Source: JAJPHJ01 sp035622315 (GTDB lineage Bacteria; Vulcanimicrobiota; Vulcanimicrobiia; Eremiobacterales; Eremiobacteraceae). From it: DNA of 13,711 nt. Each line of letters begins with the position of its first letter. Positions within the stretch are counted from its first letter, which is position 1. The notes below the pieces were generated by a model. The model searched no databases. It saw only the letters and a list, made by a program, of their open reading frames with translations, and was not told the DNA's origin. The position numbers and the translations under genes were made by a program. The stretch is from positions 1 through 13,711 of the forward strand of contig DASPVP010000033.1 of the NCBI GenBank assembly GCA_035622315.1, written 5' to 3'. Positions 6,600 to 13,182 of this stretch are shown here, piece by piece.

Positions 6600-7007
6600 C
6601 TAGTGAATTTTCGAGAAACTGTCTGCGGCGGTCGTGGGAGCCGCGGCTTTACGGTAGTTGCCGAGCGTGATGCGCAGCGCTTCGAGCACCCGTTCCGGAT
6701 AATCACGCTTTCTCTCAGGATACCCGCCGAGAAAGTCTTCTATTTCCTTTGTGGTGAGCGCCTCAGCTTCGCTTACCGTTCGGCCCTTCACAAGCGACGT
6801 GACGATGGCGCAGGTGGCCACGCCGAAGCCACAACCCGTCGTGAAGTAGCTGATGTCGTCGATGCGCTCATCCTGCCCGACCTTCACGTAGAACGTGTAC
6901 ATGTCGCCGCACGAGTCTGAGAAGTACTCACCGGTCGCACTGGGGTTTTCCATCTGCGCGAATCCATGACGGTTCGTGACGAGTTCTTGAAACTTTGGAA
7001 AATCCAT
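6600..7007 (-). CDS. Atypical IscU/NifU N-terminal-like iron-sulfur scaffold protein
   Basis: This 135-residue protein is of the IscU/NifU-N fold. DSCGDMYTFYVKV (31-43) and TTGCGFG (56-62) match the first two cluster-ligand loops, with Cys33, Asp35 and Cys59. The third ligand region, normally His-Cys (IscU) or Lys-Cys (SufU) before the last helix, reads YPERKRDYPERVLEALRIT (96-114) and has no cysteine. An extra Cys66 sits seven residues after Cys59. It may hold clusters differently, carry them, or act as a regulator partner. A longer frame extends upstream to 7208, but the start at 7007 is chosen because homology begins there, GGGGAG lies five bases upstream, and the ATG overlaps the stop of the SufR-like gene (TGATG). 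The two are surely co-transcribed, divergently from sufCBDSU. Confidence 0.87.
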   Translation of the reverse strand: MDFPKFQELVTNRHGFAQMENPSATGEYFSDSCGDMYTFYVKVGQDERIDDISYFTTGCGFGVATCAIVTSLVKGRTVSEAEALTTKEIEDFLGGYPERKRDYPERVLEALRITLGNYRKAAAPTTAADSFSKIH

Positions 7008-7687
7008 CAGAGCTCCCCTGAGAGTGCGGGTACCTTTGCGACAGCGGCCTTCGGCGCGGCGACCGTACCAAGTTCGAACTCGCACCGTCCGTCTCCGGCA
7101 GCGATCGAAGCCGTCTGCCGGGGTTTCTCGGGCAACACCTGCTCCATCAACGTGTGGACCATGGCGCAGATCTCCGGGTGCGTGGAGACGTTTTCTTTGA
7201 ACGGGCAATTGTATTCGCGGAAGGTGAACCCATCGCCCGAGCGCTCGTACTCCACGACCACACCGCGTTCACGCAAGAACGAGGCGAGTTCCGCGACGAC
7301 GCCCGGCAGATCCTTACCCGCGAAGCGACCGGCATGCCGTTGCGCCGAACGGCGTCCGATGTTGGAGAAAAGCTCTTTGAGCCGTGCGGGACCTTCTTCG
7401 CGCGAAAGCTCGTCCATAAGCACGGACAGCAGCAGCTGATAGCGCTGCGGAAACAGGCGCTCGCCCTCTTCCGTCAGGGAGTAGACGAGAGTGGGCTTCG
7501 TGCGTCCCAAGCGCTCGGCGCGCTCCGCGACGAGGCCGTCTCGCCCGAGACGGGAGAGATGCTGCCGCACGGCGTTCTGGGTGACGCCGTGTTCTTGCGC
7601 GAGTTGAGCTGCCGTACGGGTCCGGTGCGTTTTCAGCGACCGGACGATCCGCCCGCGCGTGGTCTGGAAGAAGCTTTGTTCTCTCAT
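7007..7687 (-). CDS. sufR: SufR-like iron-sulfur-sensing transcriptional repressor
   Basis: This 226-residue protein has an N-terminal winged helix-turn-helix (about 10-80): TAAQLAQEHGVTQNAVRQHLSRL (25-47) is the reader helix pair and PTLVYSLTEEGERLFP (65-80) the wing and the ArsR/DeoR-like hinge. The C-terminal part has three cysteines, Cys161 (YNCPF), Cys174 (HPEICAMVH) and Cys202 (GRCEFEL), placed as in cluster-binding SufR proteins. Family knowledge: SufR binds a cluster and represses suf genes when supply is sufficient. Its position, divergent from sufC with a shared 105-base control region, supports this. Three rather than four cysteines are present, so a fourth ligand must come from another residue or small molecule. 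No purine-rich Shine-Dalgarno precedes the ATG. It overlaps the IscU-like gene by one base. Confidence 0.9.
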   Translation of the reverse strand: MREQSFFQTTRGRIVRSLKTHRTRTAAQLAQEHGVTQNAVRQHLSRLGRDGLVAERAERLGRTKPTLVYSLTEEGERLFPQRYQLLLSVLMDELSREEGPARLKELFSNIGRRSAQRHAGRFAGKDLPGVVAELASFLRERGVVVEYERSGDGFTFREYNCPFKENVSTHPEICAMVHTLMEQVLPEKPRQTASIAAGDGRCEFELGTVAAPKAAVAKVPALSGEL

Positions 7688-7705
7688 AGATTGGAAGCGA
7701 GGGTG

Positions 7706-7734
7706 CTATGCCGATTATATAGAATGTAGCATAG
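7706..7734. repeat. Inverted repeat CTATGC-N17-GCATAG flanking the sufR -10 box
   Basis: CTATGC (7706-7711) and GCATAG (7729-7734) are perfect 6-base inverted copies separated by 17 bases and bracketing the -10 hexamer of the minus-strand promoter. A second overlapping pair, TGCTA (7704-7708) and TAGCA (7727-7731), shares most of these bases. It could be an additional operator half-site pair for the regulator's own promoter. The AT-rich context makes chance occurrence possible. Confidence 0.4.
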
Positions 7735-7742
7735 ATTTTCAA
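7714..7742 (-). promoter_or_regulatory. Sigma-70-type promoter for sufR and the IscU-like gene
   Basis: Read on the minus strand: TTGAAA (7742-7737), a 17-base spacer, then a perfect TATAAT (7719-7714). This is a near-consensus vegetative promoter. Transcription would begin around 7707, leaving a leader of about 20 bases before the regulator ATG at 7687. Its -35 box is covered by the palindrome at 7739-7754. Confidence 0.82.
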
Positions 7743-7754
7743 GCCTTATCTTGA
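7739..7754. promoter_or_regulatory. Candidate SufR operator TCAAG-N6-CTTGA
   Basis: TCAAG (7739-7743) and CTTGA (7750-7754) form a perfect inverted repeat with a 6-base centre. The geometry matches the CAAC-N6-GTTG site reported for cyanobacterial SufR, with one changed base per half-site. It overlaps the -35 box of the minus-strand sufR promoter on one side and the -35 box of the plus-strand sufC promoter on the other. A protein bound here could block both promoters at once. Binding by the neighbouring regulator is inferred. Confidence 0.65.
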
Positions 7755-7780
7755 CTATCTTGCAGCTTTGAACGTACAAT
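7751..7780 (+). promoter_or_regulatory. Sigma-70-type promoter for the sufCBD operon
   Basis: TTGACT (7751-7756), an 18-base spacer and TACAAT (7775-7780) make a good vegetative promoter. The -10 box ends only 12 bases before the sufC ATG (7793), so transcription would start near 7786-7788, inside the AAGGA ribosome binding site (7785-7789). The mRNA would then be almost leaderless, or a different start further upstream is used. The -35 box overlaps the candidate operator. Confidence 0.72.
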
Positions 7781-7792
7781 AATAAGGAAATC

Positions 7793-8554
7793 ATGGCAGA
7801 GCGACTACTCGAGATCAGGGGTCTCCACGTCAGCGTCGGCGACAAGGAGATCATCCGGGGCGTAAACCTCGCCGTGGACCGGGGGAGCGTGCACGCGCTC
7901 ATGGGTCCGAACGGCTCGGGGAAGAGCACCCTTTCGCTTGCGCTCATGGGTCACCCCAAGTACAAGATCACCAAGGGCGACATCACGTTCAAAGGACAGA
8001 GCATTCTCGAGCTTGCTCCGAACGAGCGCTCGTTGCTCGGCATGTTCCTAGGTTTCCAGTATCCGTCGGCCGTCCCCGGCGTTTCGGTCGCGAACTTCCT
8101 GCGCAACGCGCTCATGGCGCGGCACAAGGGTTCGGCGCCGCTCTCGCCTGCCAAGTTCAAAAAGCTGCTCGACGAGGGCGTCGCTAAGTTGAAGATGGAC
8201 CCGGCGGTGCTCGGCCGCTACGTCAACGATGGATTCTCCGGCGGTGAGAAAAAGCGCCTCGAGATCCTGCAGGCGCTGGTCCTGCAGCCAGACCTTGAGA
8301 TCTTGGACGAGACAGACTCGGGTCTCGACATCGATGCGCTGCGCATCATCGCGGAAGGCATCGAGGCCCAGCGCGGCCCCGAGCGCGCGATCCTGCTCAT
8401 CACCCACTATCAGCGCATCCTCAATTATTTGAAGCCAGACGTCGTGCACGTCATGGTACGCGGGAAGATCGTCAAAGAAGGCGGACCCGAGCTTGCGCAC
8501 GAGCTCGAAGCCCGCGGCTACGACCCGCTCATCCGCGAGCTCGTGGAGGCATAA
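7793..8554 (+). CDS. sufC: Fe-S cluster assembly ATPase SufC
   Basis: This is a 253-residue ABC-type ATPase of the SufBC2D complex, which powers cluster assembly on SufB-SufD in the cytoplasm. Walker A is GPNGSGKST (38-46), the Q-loop glutamine is Gln89 (FQYPSAVPG), the signature is FSGGEKKR (148-155), Walker B ends in Glu173 (LEILDETDSGLD, 168-179) and the switch histidine is His205 (ITHYQRIL). DETDSGLDIDAL is the SufC-specific version of the D-loop. Length is normal for SufC. AAGGA precedes the ATG at a 3-4 base spacing. It is the first gene of the operon; sufB follows after 9 bases. Confidence 0.98.
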   Translation: MAERLLEIRGLHVSVGDKEIIRGVNLAVDRGSVHALMGPNGSGKSTLSLALMGHPKYKITKGDITFKGQSILELAPNERSLLGMFLGFQYPSAVPGVSVANFLRNALMARHKGSAPLSPAKFKKLLDEGVAKLKMDPAVLGRYVNDGFSGGEKKRLEILQALVLQPDLEILDETDSGLDIDALRIIAEGIEAQRGPERAILLITHYQRILNYLKPDVVHVMVRGKIVKEGGPELAHELEARGYDPLIRELVEA

Positions 8555-8563
8555 GAGAACACC

Positions 8564-9976
8564 ATGGCCACCAAACCAGAAACGCTCGTCGACAAAGATT
8601 ACAAGTACGGTTTCCGCGATGAGACCGTCAACTACGCGTTCAAGGCGCGCAAAGGCATCGATCACGAGATCGTGGAGCAGATCTCGCAGATGAAGCGCGA
8701 GCCGCAATGGATGCGCGACTTCCGCCATCGCTCGCTCGACATCTTCTTGAGCAAGCCGATGCCCGCGTGGGCCAATCTTGAACTGCTCGGGCAGATCGAC
8801 TTCGCGGACATCTACTATTACATGCGGGCCTCCGATGTCGAAGGCAAGACGTGGGAAGAAGTGCCCGAGGAGATCAAGCGCACTTTCGACCGCCTGGGCG
8901 TGCCCGAAGCCGAGCGCAAGTTCTTGGGCGGCGTGACGGCGCAATACGATTCCGAAGTCGTCTATCACAGCATCCGCAAGGACCTCGAAGCGCAAGGTGT
9001 GCTCTTCTCGGACATGGACGCGGGCCTACGCGAGCACGAGGACATCGTGCGCGAGCACTTCGCGACCGTGATCCCACCCGCGGATAACAAATTCGCCGCG
9101 CTCAACTCCGCAGTGTGGTCCGGCGGGTCGTTCATCTGGGTACCCCCGGGTGTGCACGTGGACATCCCGTTGCAGGCGTATTTCCGCATTAACGCCGAGA
9201 ACATGGGTCAGTTCGAACGCACGCTCATCATCGCCGAGCCGGGTTCGTTCGTGCACTACATCGAGGGCTGCACGGCGCCGACCTATTCGAGCAACTCCTT
9301 GCACTCGGCCGTGGTCGAGCTCATCGCCAAGGAAGGCGCGCACATCCGCTATACCACGATCCAGAACTGGTATAAGAATATCTACAACCTCGTCACCAAG
9401 CGCGCGCTCGCGAAGGCCAACGCCCACGTGGAGTGGGTAGACGGCAACATCGGGTCGCGCCTGACGATGAAGTATCCCTCGGTCTACATGGTCGGCGAGG
9501 GCGCTCGCGGCGACGTGCTTTCCATCGCGTACGCGAGCGAGGGTCAGCATCAAGACGCCGGCTCGAAGATGGTCCATGCCGCGCCCAACACCACCTCGAT
9601 CATCACGAGCAAGTCAGTGAGCAAGAGCGGCGGCCGCACGAGCTACCGCGGTCTCGTCAAAGTCTATGACGGCTGTGACGGCGTCCGCTCCAACGTGCGC
9701 TGCGACGCGCTGCTCATGGATCCTGAGTCTCGCTCCGACACGTACCCGACCATGGAGATCGACGCGCGCAACGTGCGCATCGAGCACGAAGCGACGGTCT
9801 CCAAGGTGGGCGAGGAGCAGCTCTTCTACGTGATGAGCCGCGGACTCACCGAAGTCGAGGCGACGACGATGATCGTCAACGGTTTCTTCGAGCCGTTCGT
9901 CAAGGAACTGCCGATGGAGTACGCGGTCGAGCTCAATCGCCTCATCGCGCTCGAGATGGAAGGTTCCGTAGGCTAA
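8564..9976 (+). CDS. sufB: Fe-S cluster assembly scaffold SufB
   Basis: This is a 470-residue core scaffold subunit of SufBC2D with the C-terminal beta-helix (about 150-380) and terminal helices. The conserved Cys380 (NVRCDALLMD) and Glu409 (IEHEATVSKVGEEQLFY, 406-422) are 29 residues apart, as are the essential Cys405 and Glu434 of E. coli SufB, and His408 lies beside the latter. MSRGLTEVEATTMIVNGF (424-441) is the SufC-contact helix region. The family's role is to receive sulfur, hold the nascent cluster with SufD and pass it on. AAGAG lies just upstream of the ATG. It is slightly shorter than the E. coli protein at the N-terminus, as usual for Gram-positive-type SufB. Confidence 0.98.
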   Translation: MATKPETLVDKDYKYGFRDETVNYAFKARKGIDHEIVEQISQMKREPQWMRDFRHRSLDIFLSKPMPAWANLELLGQIDFADIYYYMRASDVEGKTWEEVPEEIKRTFDRLGVPEAERKFLGGVTAQYDSEVVYHSIRKDLEAQGVLFSDMDAGLREHEDIVREHFATVIPPADNKFAALNSAVWSGGSFIWVPPGVHVDIPLQAYFRINAENMGQFERTLIIAEPGSFVHYIEGCTAPTYSSNSLHSAVVELIAKEGAHIRYTTIQNWYKNIYNLVTKRALAKANAHVEWVDGNIGSRLTMKYPSVYMVGEGARGDVLSIAYASEGQHQDAGSKMVHAAPNTTSIITSKSVSKSGGRTSYRGLVKVYDGCDGVRSNVRCDALLMDPESRSDTYPTMEIDARNVRIEHEATVSKVGEEQLFYVMSRGLTEVEATTMIVNGFFEPFVKELPMEYAVELNRLIALEMEGSVG

Positions 9977-9986
9977 GCGCCACGCG

Positions 9987-11180
9987 ATGATCGAATCCAG
10001 CGCAACGACTCCGATTTCGCGCGACGTGGTCGCGCGAATCGGCGCTTCAGAGCCTGCTGCGGTCCGCGACGCAAGGCTCGCCGCCTTTGCCGCGTTCGAA
10101 TCCATGCCGTTTCCCACCGAAAGCACGCTCGGTTGGCGGCGGACGGACTTGGCAGGCATCGACCTGCATCCGATCGCTCCCGCGCCCAGCACCTGCATCA
10201 TTCGTCTGCCCCAAGCGGCGTCCCAAGCCGGTGTGGTCTCGTCGACGCTCGAGGAAGCGGTGCGCAGGCACCCCGTCGCAGCCGTCAGCTCGGTGCATAC
10301 CGGTTTGTCGTTTCGCAAGTTCTCCGCGCTCGCACAGGCCGCGTGGCAGCAGGGCGGATTTCTGCAGATCCCGCCAGGCTCCAACATCGTCGAGCCTATC
10401 CACATCGATTGGCAAACGGGCCCTTACCCGCGACTCGCGATCGTGGTGGGTAAGAACGCTCGGGCCACCGTCGTCGAGCAGCACGGGCAGCAGGAGCCGT
10501 TCGTCTCCGGTCGCGTCGATCTCGTGCTGGAAGATGGCGCGCACCTCAACTACATCCACGTGCAGGACAGCTCGCGTGAGAGCGTGGTCTTCTCGCATCA
10601 ACGCGCGGAGATAGCGCGCGACGCCAAACTCGTCACGCTCAACTTCGGACTTGGGGGCAAACTGGCTCGGACGGACGTCGAGGTCGAGCTCATGGGCGCG
10701 GGCGCGGAGAGCGACATGCTCGGGCTTGTCTTCGCCGAAGGCGAGCAGCAATTCGATTACCACACGTTGCAAGGGCACCGCTCGCCAAACACGCGCAGCG
10801 ATCTGCTCTTCAAAGCGGCGCTCGATGACCGCTCGCACTCGGCCTATACCGGCGTCATCATCATCGACCGCGGTGCGCAACGCAGCGACGCCTATCAAGC
10901 CAATCGCAACCTTTTGTTGAGTGAAGGCGCACGCGCCGACACGGAGCCGATGCTCGAGATCGAAGCCGACGACGTGCGCTGCACCCACGGCGCCACGGTC
11001 GGCCCTGTAGATGAAGAGCAGCTCTTCTACACGGAAAGCCGAGGGCTCGCGCCTGACACGGCGGCCCGGCTGATCGTCGAAGGCTTCTTCGATGAGGTCT
11101 TCGAGAAATTCGGCGAGCCGTCGGTCACAAAGCTACTGCAAGGCAAGGTCGCACCCCACGTGGCGCGCGTCGGCGCCTGA
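9987..11180 (+). CDS. sufD: Fe-S cluster assembly protein SufD
   Basis: This 397-residue paralogue of SufB forms the SufB-SufD heterodimer on which clusters are made. The N-terminal half is divergent (alanine-rich, with WRRTDL at 50-55 typical of SufD). The beta-helix core runs from about 125 to 330, and the C-terminus has CTHGATVGPVDEEQLFYTESRGL (332-354 region), in which His334 is the likely equivalent of the cluster-site histidine of SufD. ARLIVEGFFDEV (360-371) contacts SufC. It starts 10 bases after sufB at an ATG with a weak Shine-Dalgarno, and ends 5 bases before the Rieske gene. Confidence 0.96.
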   Translation: MIESSATTPISRDVVARIGASEPAAVRDARLAAFAAFESMPFPTESTLGWRRTDLAGIDLHPIAPAPSTCIIRLPQAASQAGVVSSTLEEAVRRHPVAAVSSVHTGLSFRKFSALAQAAWQQGGFLQIPPGSNIVEPIHIDWQTGPYPRLAIVVGKNARATVVEQHGQQEPFVSGRVDLVLEDGAHLNYIHVQDSSRESVVFSHQRAEIARDAKLVTLNFGLGGKLARTDVEVELMGAGAESDMLGLVFAEGEQQFDYHTLQGHRSPNTRSDLLFKAALDDRSHSAYTGVIIIDRGAQRSDAYQANRNLLLSEGARADTEPMLEIEADDVRCTHGATVGPVDEEQLFYTESRGLAPDTAARLIVEGFFDEVFEKFGEPSVTKLLQGKVAPHVARVGA

Positions 11181-11185
11181 CAGAC

Positions 11186-11503
11186 ATGCCCACGCAGATC
11201 GTCGAGGTCGCGACCGTCGACGAGATCCCAGACGAAAAGGTAAAAGTGGTTGTAGTCGAAGGCCGACAGATCGCGCTGTGCAACTACGGCGGCACGATCT
11301 ACGCCATCGACGACGTCTGCACGCACGACCGCGGTCCACTCGACCAAGGCGAGCTCATCGGCAAAGAGATCGAATGCCCGCGCCACGGCGCGCGCTTCGA
11401 CGTGACCACCGGCGTGGCGACGCGCCTGCCGGCGATCCGCCCGGTGCGCACCTATCCCGTCCACGTCAACGACGGTAAGATCTCCGTCGAGGTCACGTCG
11501 TGA
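11186..11503 (+). CDS. Rieske [2Fe-2S] ferredoxin within the suf operon
   Basis: This 105-residue soluble Rieske-fold protein has the two ligand boxes CTHDRGPL (45-52; Cys45, His47) and CPRHGARFD (64-72; Cys64, His67). There is no disulfide pair of the high-potential respiratory type, so it resembles the ferredoxin subunit of ring-hydroxylating dioxygenases or NirD-like proteins. No oxygenase or reductase gene is near. Its position between sufD and sufS, 5 bases after sufD and with a GTGA overlap with sufS, suggests an electron-transfer or cluster-acceptor role in assembly. Rieske ferredoxins in suf operons are known in Actinobacteria; the exact role is not established. Confidence 0.95.
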   Translation: MPTQIVEVATVDEIPDEKVKVVVVEGRQIALCNYGGTIYAIDDVCTHDRGPLDQGELIGKEIECPRHGARFDVTTGVATRLPAIRPVRTYPVHVNDGKISVEVTS

Positions 11504-12765
11504 AGGTCGTTAAAGCGCCGACAGACGGAGCGAGCCTGTCGGCTGCAGATGTCGAGCGCATCCGCGCGGATTTCCCCATCTTATGTGAAAAGCCGCACGG
11601 CAAGCCGCTCATCTTCTTGGACAGCGCGGCCTCATCGCAAAAGCCCGTGCAAGTCATCGACGCGATGGACGACTACTACCGCCGCTACCACGCGAACATC
11701 CATCGCGGCGTCTACCACATCAGCGAGCTTGCGACGGAAGCTTACGAGGAGGCGCGCGGGAAGGTCGCGCGCTTCATCGGCTCGCCGTGCGCTGCGGAGT
11801 GCATCTTCGTACGCAACGCGACTGAAGGCCTCAACCTCGTCGCGTACGCCTGGGGACGCCAGCACGTGCGCAAAGACGACGTCATCCTGGTCACGGAGAT
11901 GGAGCACCACTCCAACCTCGTGCCATGGCAGATCCTGGCGCACGAGGTCGGCGCAAAGCTGCGCTTCGTCCCGATCACCCCAGATGGGCTCTTGGATCTG
12001 ACGCGGCTCGACGAACTGCTCGAGGGCGCGAAGATCTTCGCCTTTACCGCGGTGAGCAATACGCTCGGCACGATCAATCCGGTGCACGAACTCGCCGCCC
12101 GGGCCACAGCTGCCGGAGCTGTAAGCGTCGTGGATGCGTGCCAAGCCGTGCCTCGCATGCCGGTCGACGTGACCAAATGGCACTGCGATTTCGCTGCGTT
12201 CTCGTCGCACAAGATGCTCGGGCCCACAGGCATCGGCGTGCTTTGGGGGCGCAAGGAGCTGCTCGACTCCATGCCGCCCTTCTTGGCCGGCGGCGGCATG
12301 ATCAACGTCGTCGAGTACGAGCGCTCGACCTACGCCGACGTTCCCGCGCGCTTCGAGGCGGGCACGCCGGCCATCGCCGAGGCGGTGGGGCTCGGGGCGG
12401 CAGTGGACTACCTGCAGGCCATCGGCATGGAACGCATCAGCGCCTACGAGCACGAGCTTGCGAAGATCGCGCTCGCCAAACTCGGCGCGTTGCGCAACGT
12501 GGTGATCTACGGGCCTGGCATCGAACACCGCACGGGCGTTATCTCGCTGACTGTGGGCGACATCCACGCGCACGACCTTGCGAGCATTCTGGACCGCGAC
12601 GGCATCTGCGTGCGGGCGGGCCACCATTGCAACCAGCCCCTCATGGAGAAGCTCGGGGTGCCCGCGACCACCCGCGCCTCGTTCTACATCTACAACACGC
12701 CGGGCGAGATCGACGCGCTGGTCGCCGGCATCGAGCAGGCTAAGCGCATCTTCAAGATCGCGTGA
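11500..12765 (+). CDS. sufS: Cysteine desulfurase SufS
   Basis: This is a 421-residue group II, PLP-dependent cysteine desulfurase that converts cysteine to alanine and hands the persulfide sulfur to SufU. HHSN (136-139) contains the stacking/catalytic His137, VDACQAVP (211-218) holds the Asp212 and Gln215 PLP contacts, SSHKMLGPTG (235-244) holds the Schiff-base Lys238, and RAGHHCNQPLM (372-382) holds the persulfide Cys377. The first 20 residues are a poorly conserved extension. The start is a GTG at 11500 whose last bases form the TGA of the Rieske gene, so translation is coupled. Its stop is likewise overlapped by the sufU start. Confidence 0.98.
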   Translation: MKVVKAPTDGASLSAADVERIRADFPILCEKPHGKPLIFLDSAASSQKPVQVIDAMDDYYRRYHANIHRGVYHISELATEAYEEARGKVARFIGSPCAAECIFVRNATEGLNLVAYAWGRQHVRKDDVILVTEMEHHSNLVPWQILAHEVGAKLRFVPITPDGLLDLTRLDELLEGAKIFAFTAVSNTLGTINPVHELAARATAAGAVSVVDACQAVPRMPVDVTKWHCDFAAFSSHKMLGPTGIGVLWGRKELLDSMPPFLAGGGMINVVEYERSTYADVPARFEAGTPAIAEAVGLGAAVDYLQAIGMERISAYEHELAKIALAKLGALRNVVIYGPGIEHRTGVISLTVGDIHAHDLASILDRDGICVRAGHHCNQPLMEKLGVPATTRASFYIYNTPGEIDALVAGIEQAKRIFKIA

Positions 12766-13169
12766 GCGCGATGCGCGACGACGTCAGCCAGATGGAAGAG
12801 CTTTACCGGGATTTCATCCTCGACCACTATCGCAGTCCGCGCAACGCGGGGACGCTCGAGGCGCCCGACGCCAGCTTCGAGGACAACAACCCGCTGTGTG
12901 GCGATAAGATCCGCATCGATCTAAAACTGCGCGACGGTGTGATCGAAGATATCAAGTTTCGCGGCCGCGGCTGCGCGATCTCGCAAGCCTCAGCGTCGCT
13001 CCTCACCGAAGCGGTGAAAGGCAAGAGTGTGGCGGAGGTCGCGCGTATCGGGAAAGAAGACGTGTTGGAGAATCTCGGCATCCAGATCTCGGCGGCGCGC
13101 CTGAAATGCGCGCTGTTGGGCTTGAAGGTCCTCAAGCAGGCGCTGGCGTTAGGCGGGTCAGATCTCTAG
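12762..13169 (+). CDS. sufU: Zn-dependent sulfur acceptor / scaffold SufU
   Basis: This 135-residue SufU has the ligand pattern Cys46-Asp48 (NPLCGDKI), Cys71 (GRGCAISQAS) and Cys116 (RLKCALLG), which in the family bind zinc and accept sulfur from SufS. Lys rather than His before the third cysteine marks it as SufU, not IscU. The spacing Cys71-Cys116 (45 residues) is shorter than I recall for Bacillus SufU, which has an insertion there. The frame opens with a GTG overlapping the sufS stop in GTGA; ATG codons at 12771 and 12792 are alternatives, and family similarity begins at the latter (MEELYRDFILDHY). None has a good Shine-Dalgarno, so coupling with sufS is likely. Confidence 0.95.
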   Translation: MSAMRDDVSQMEELYRDFILDHYRSPRNAGTLEAPDASFEDNNPLCGDKIRIDLKLRDGVIEDIKFRGRGCAISQASASLLTEAVKGKSVAEVARIGKEDVLENLGIQISAARLKCALLGLKVLKQALALGGSDL

Positions 13170-13182
13170 CTCGGACGGCGAC

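Noticed and set aside
7008..7208. Upstream extension of the IscU-like gene to an ATG at 7208
   Set aside because: The extra 67 residues overlap the sufR coding region in another frame, are Arg-rich and lack family similarity. The start at 7007 has a strong Shine-Dalgarno and a TGATG overlap.
8048..12627. Long minus-strand open frames (about 8048-8995, 10047-10988 and 11632-12627) opposite the suf genes
   Set aside because: They mirror sufC/sufB, sufD and sufS and are expected from the high-GC codon pattern.
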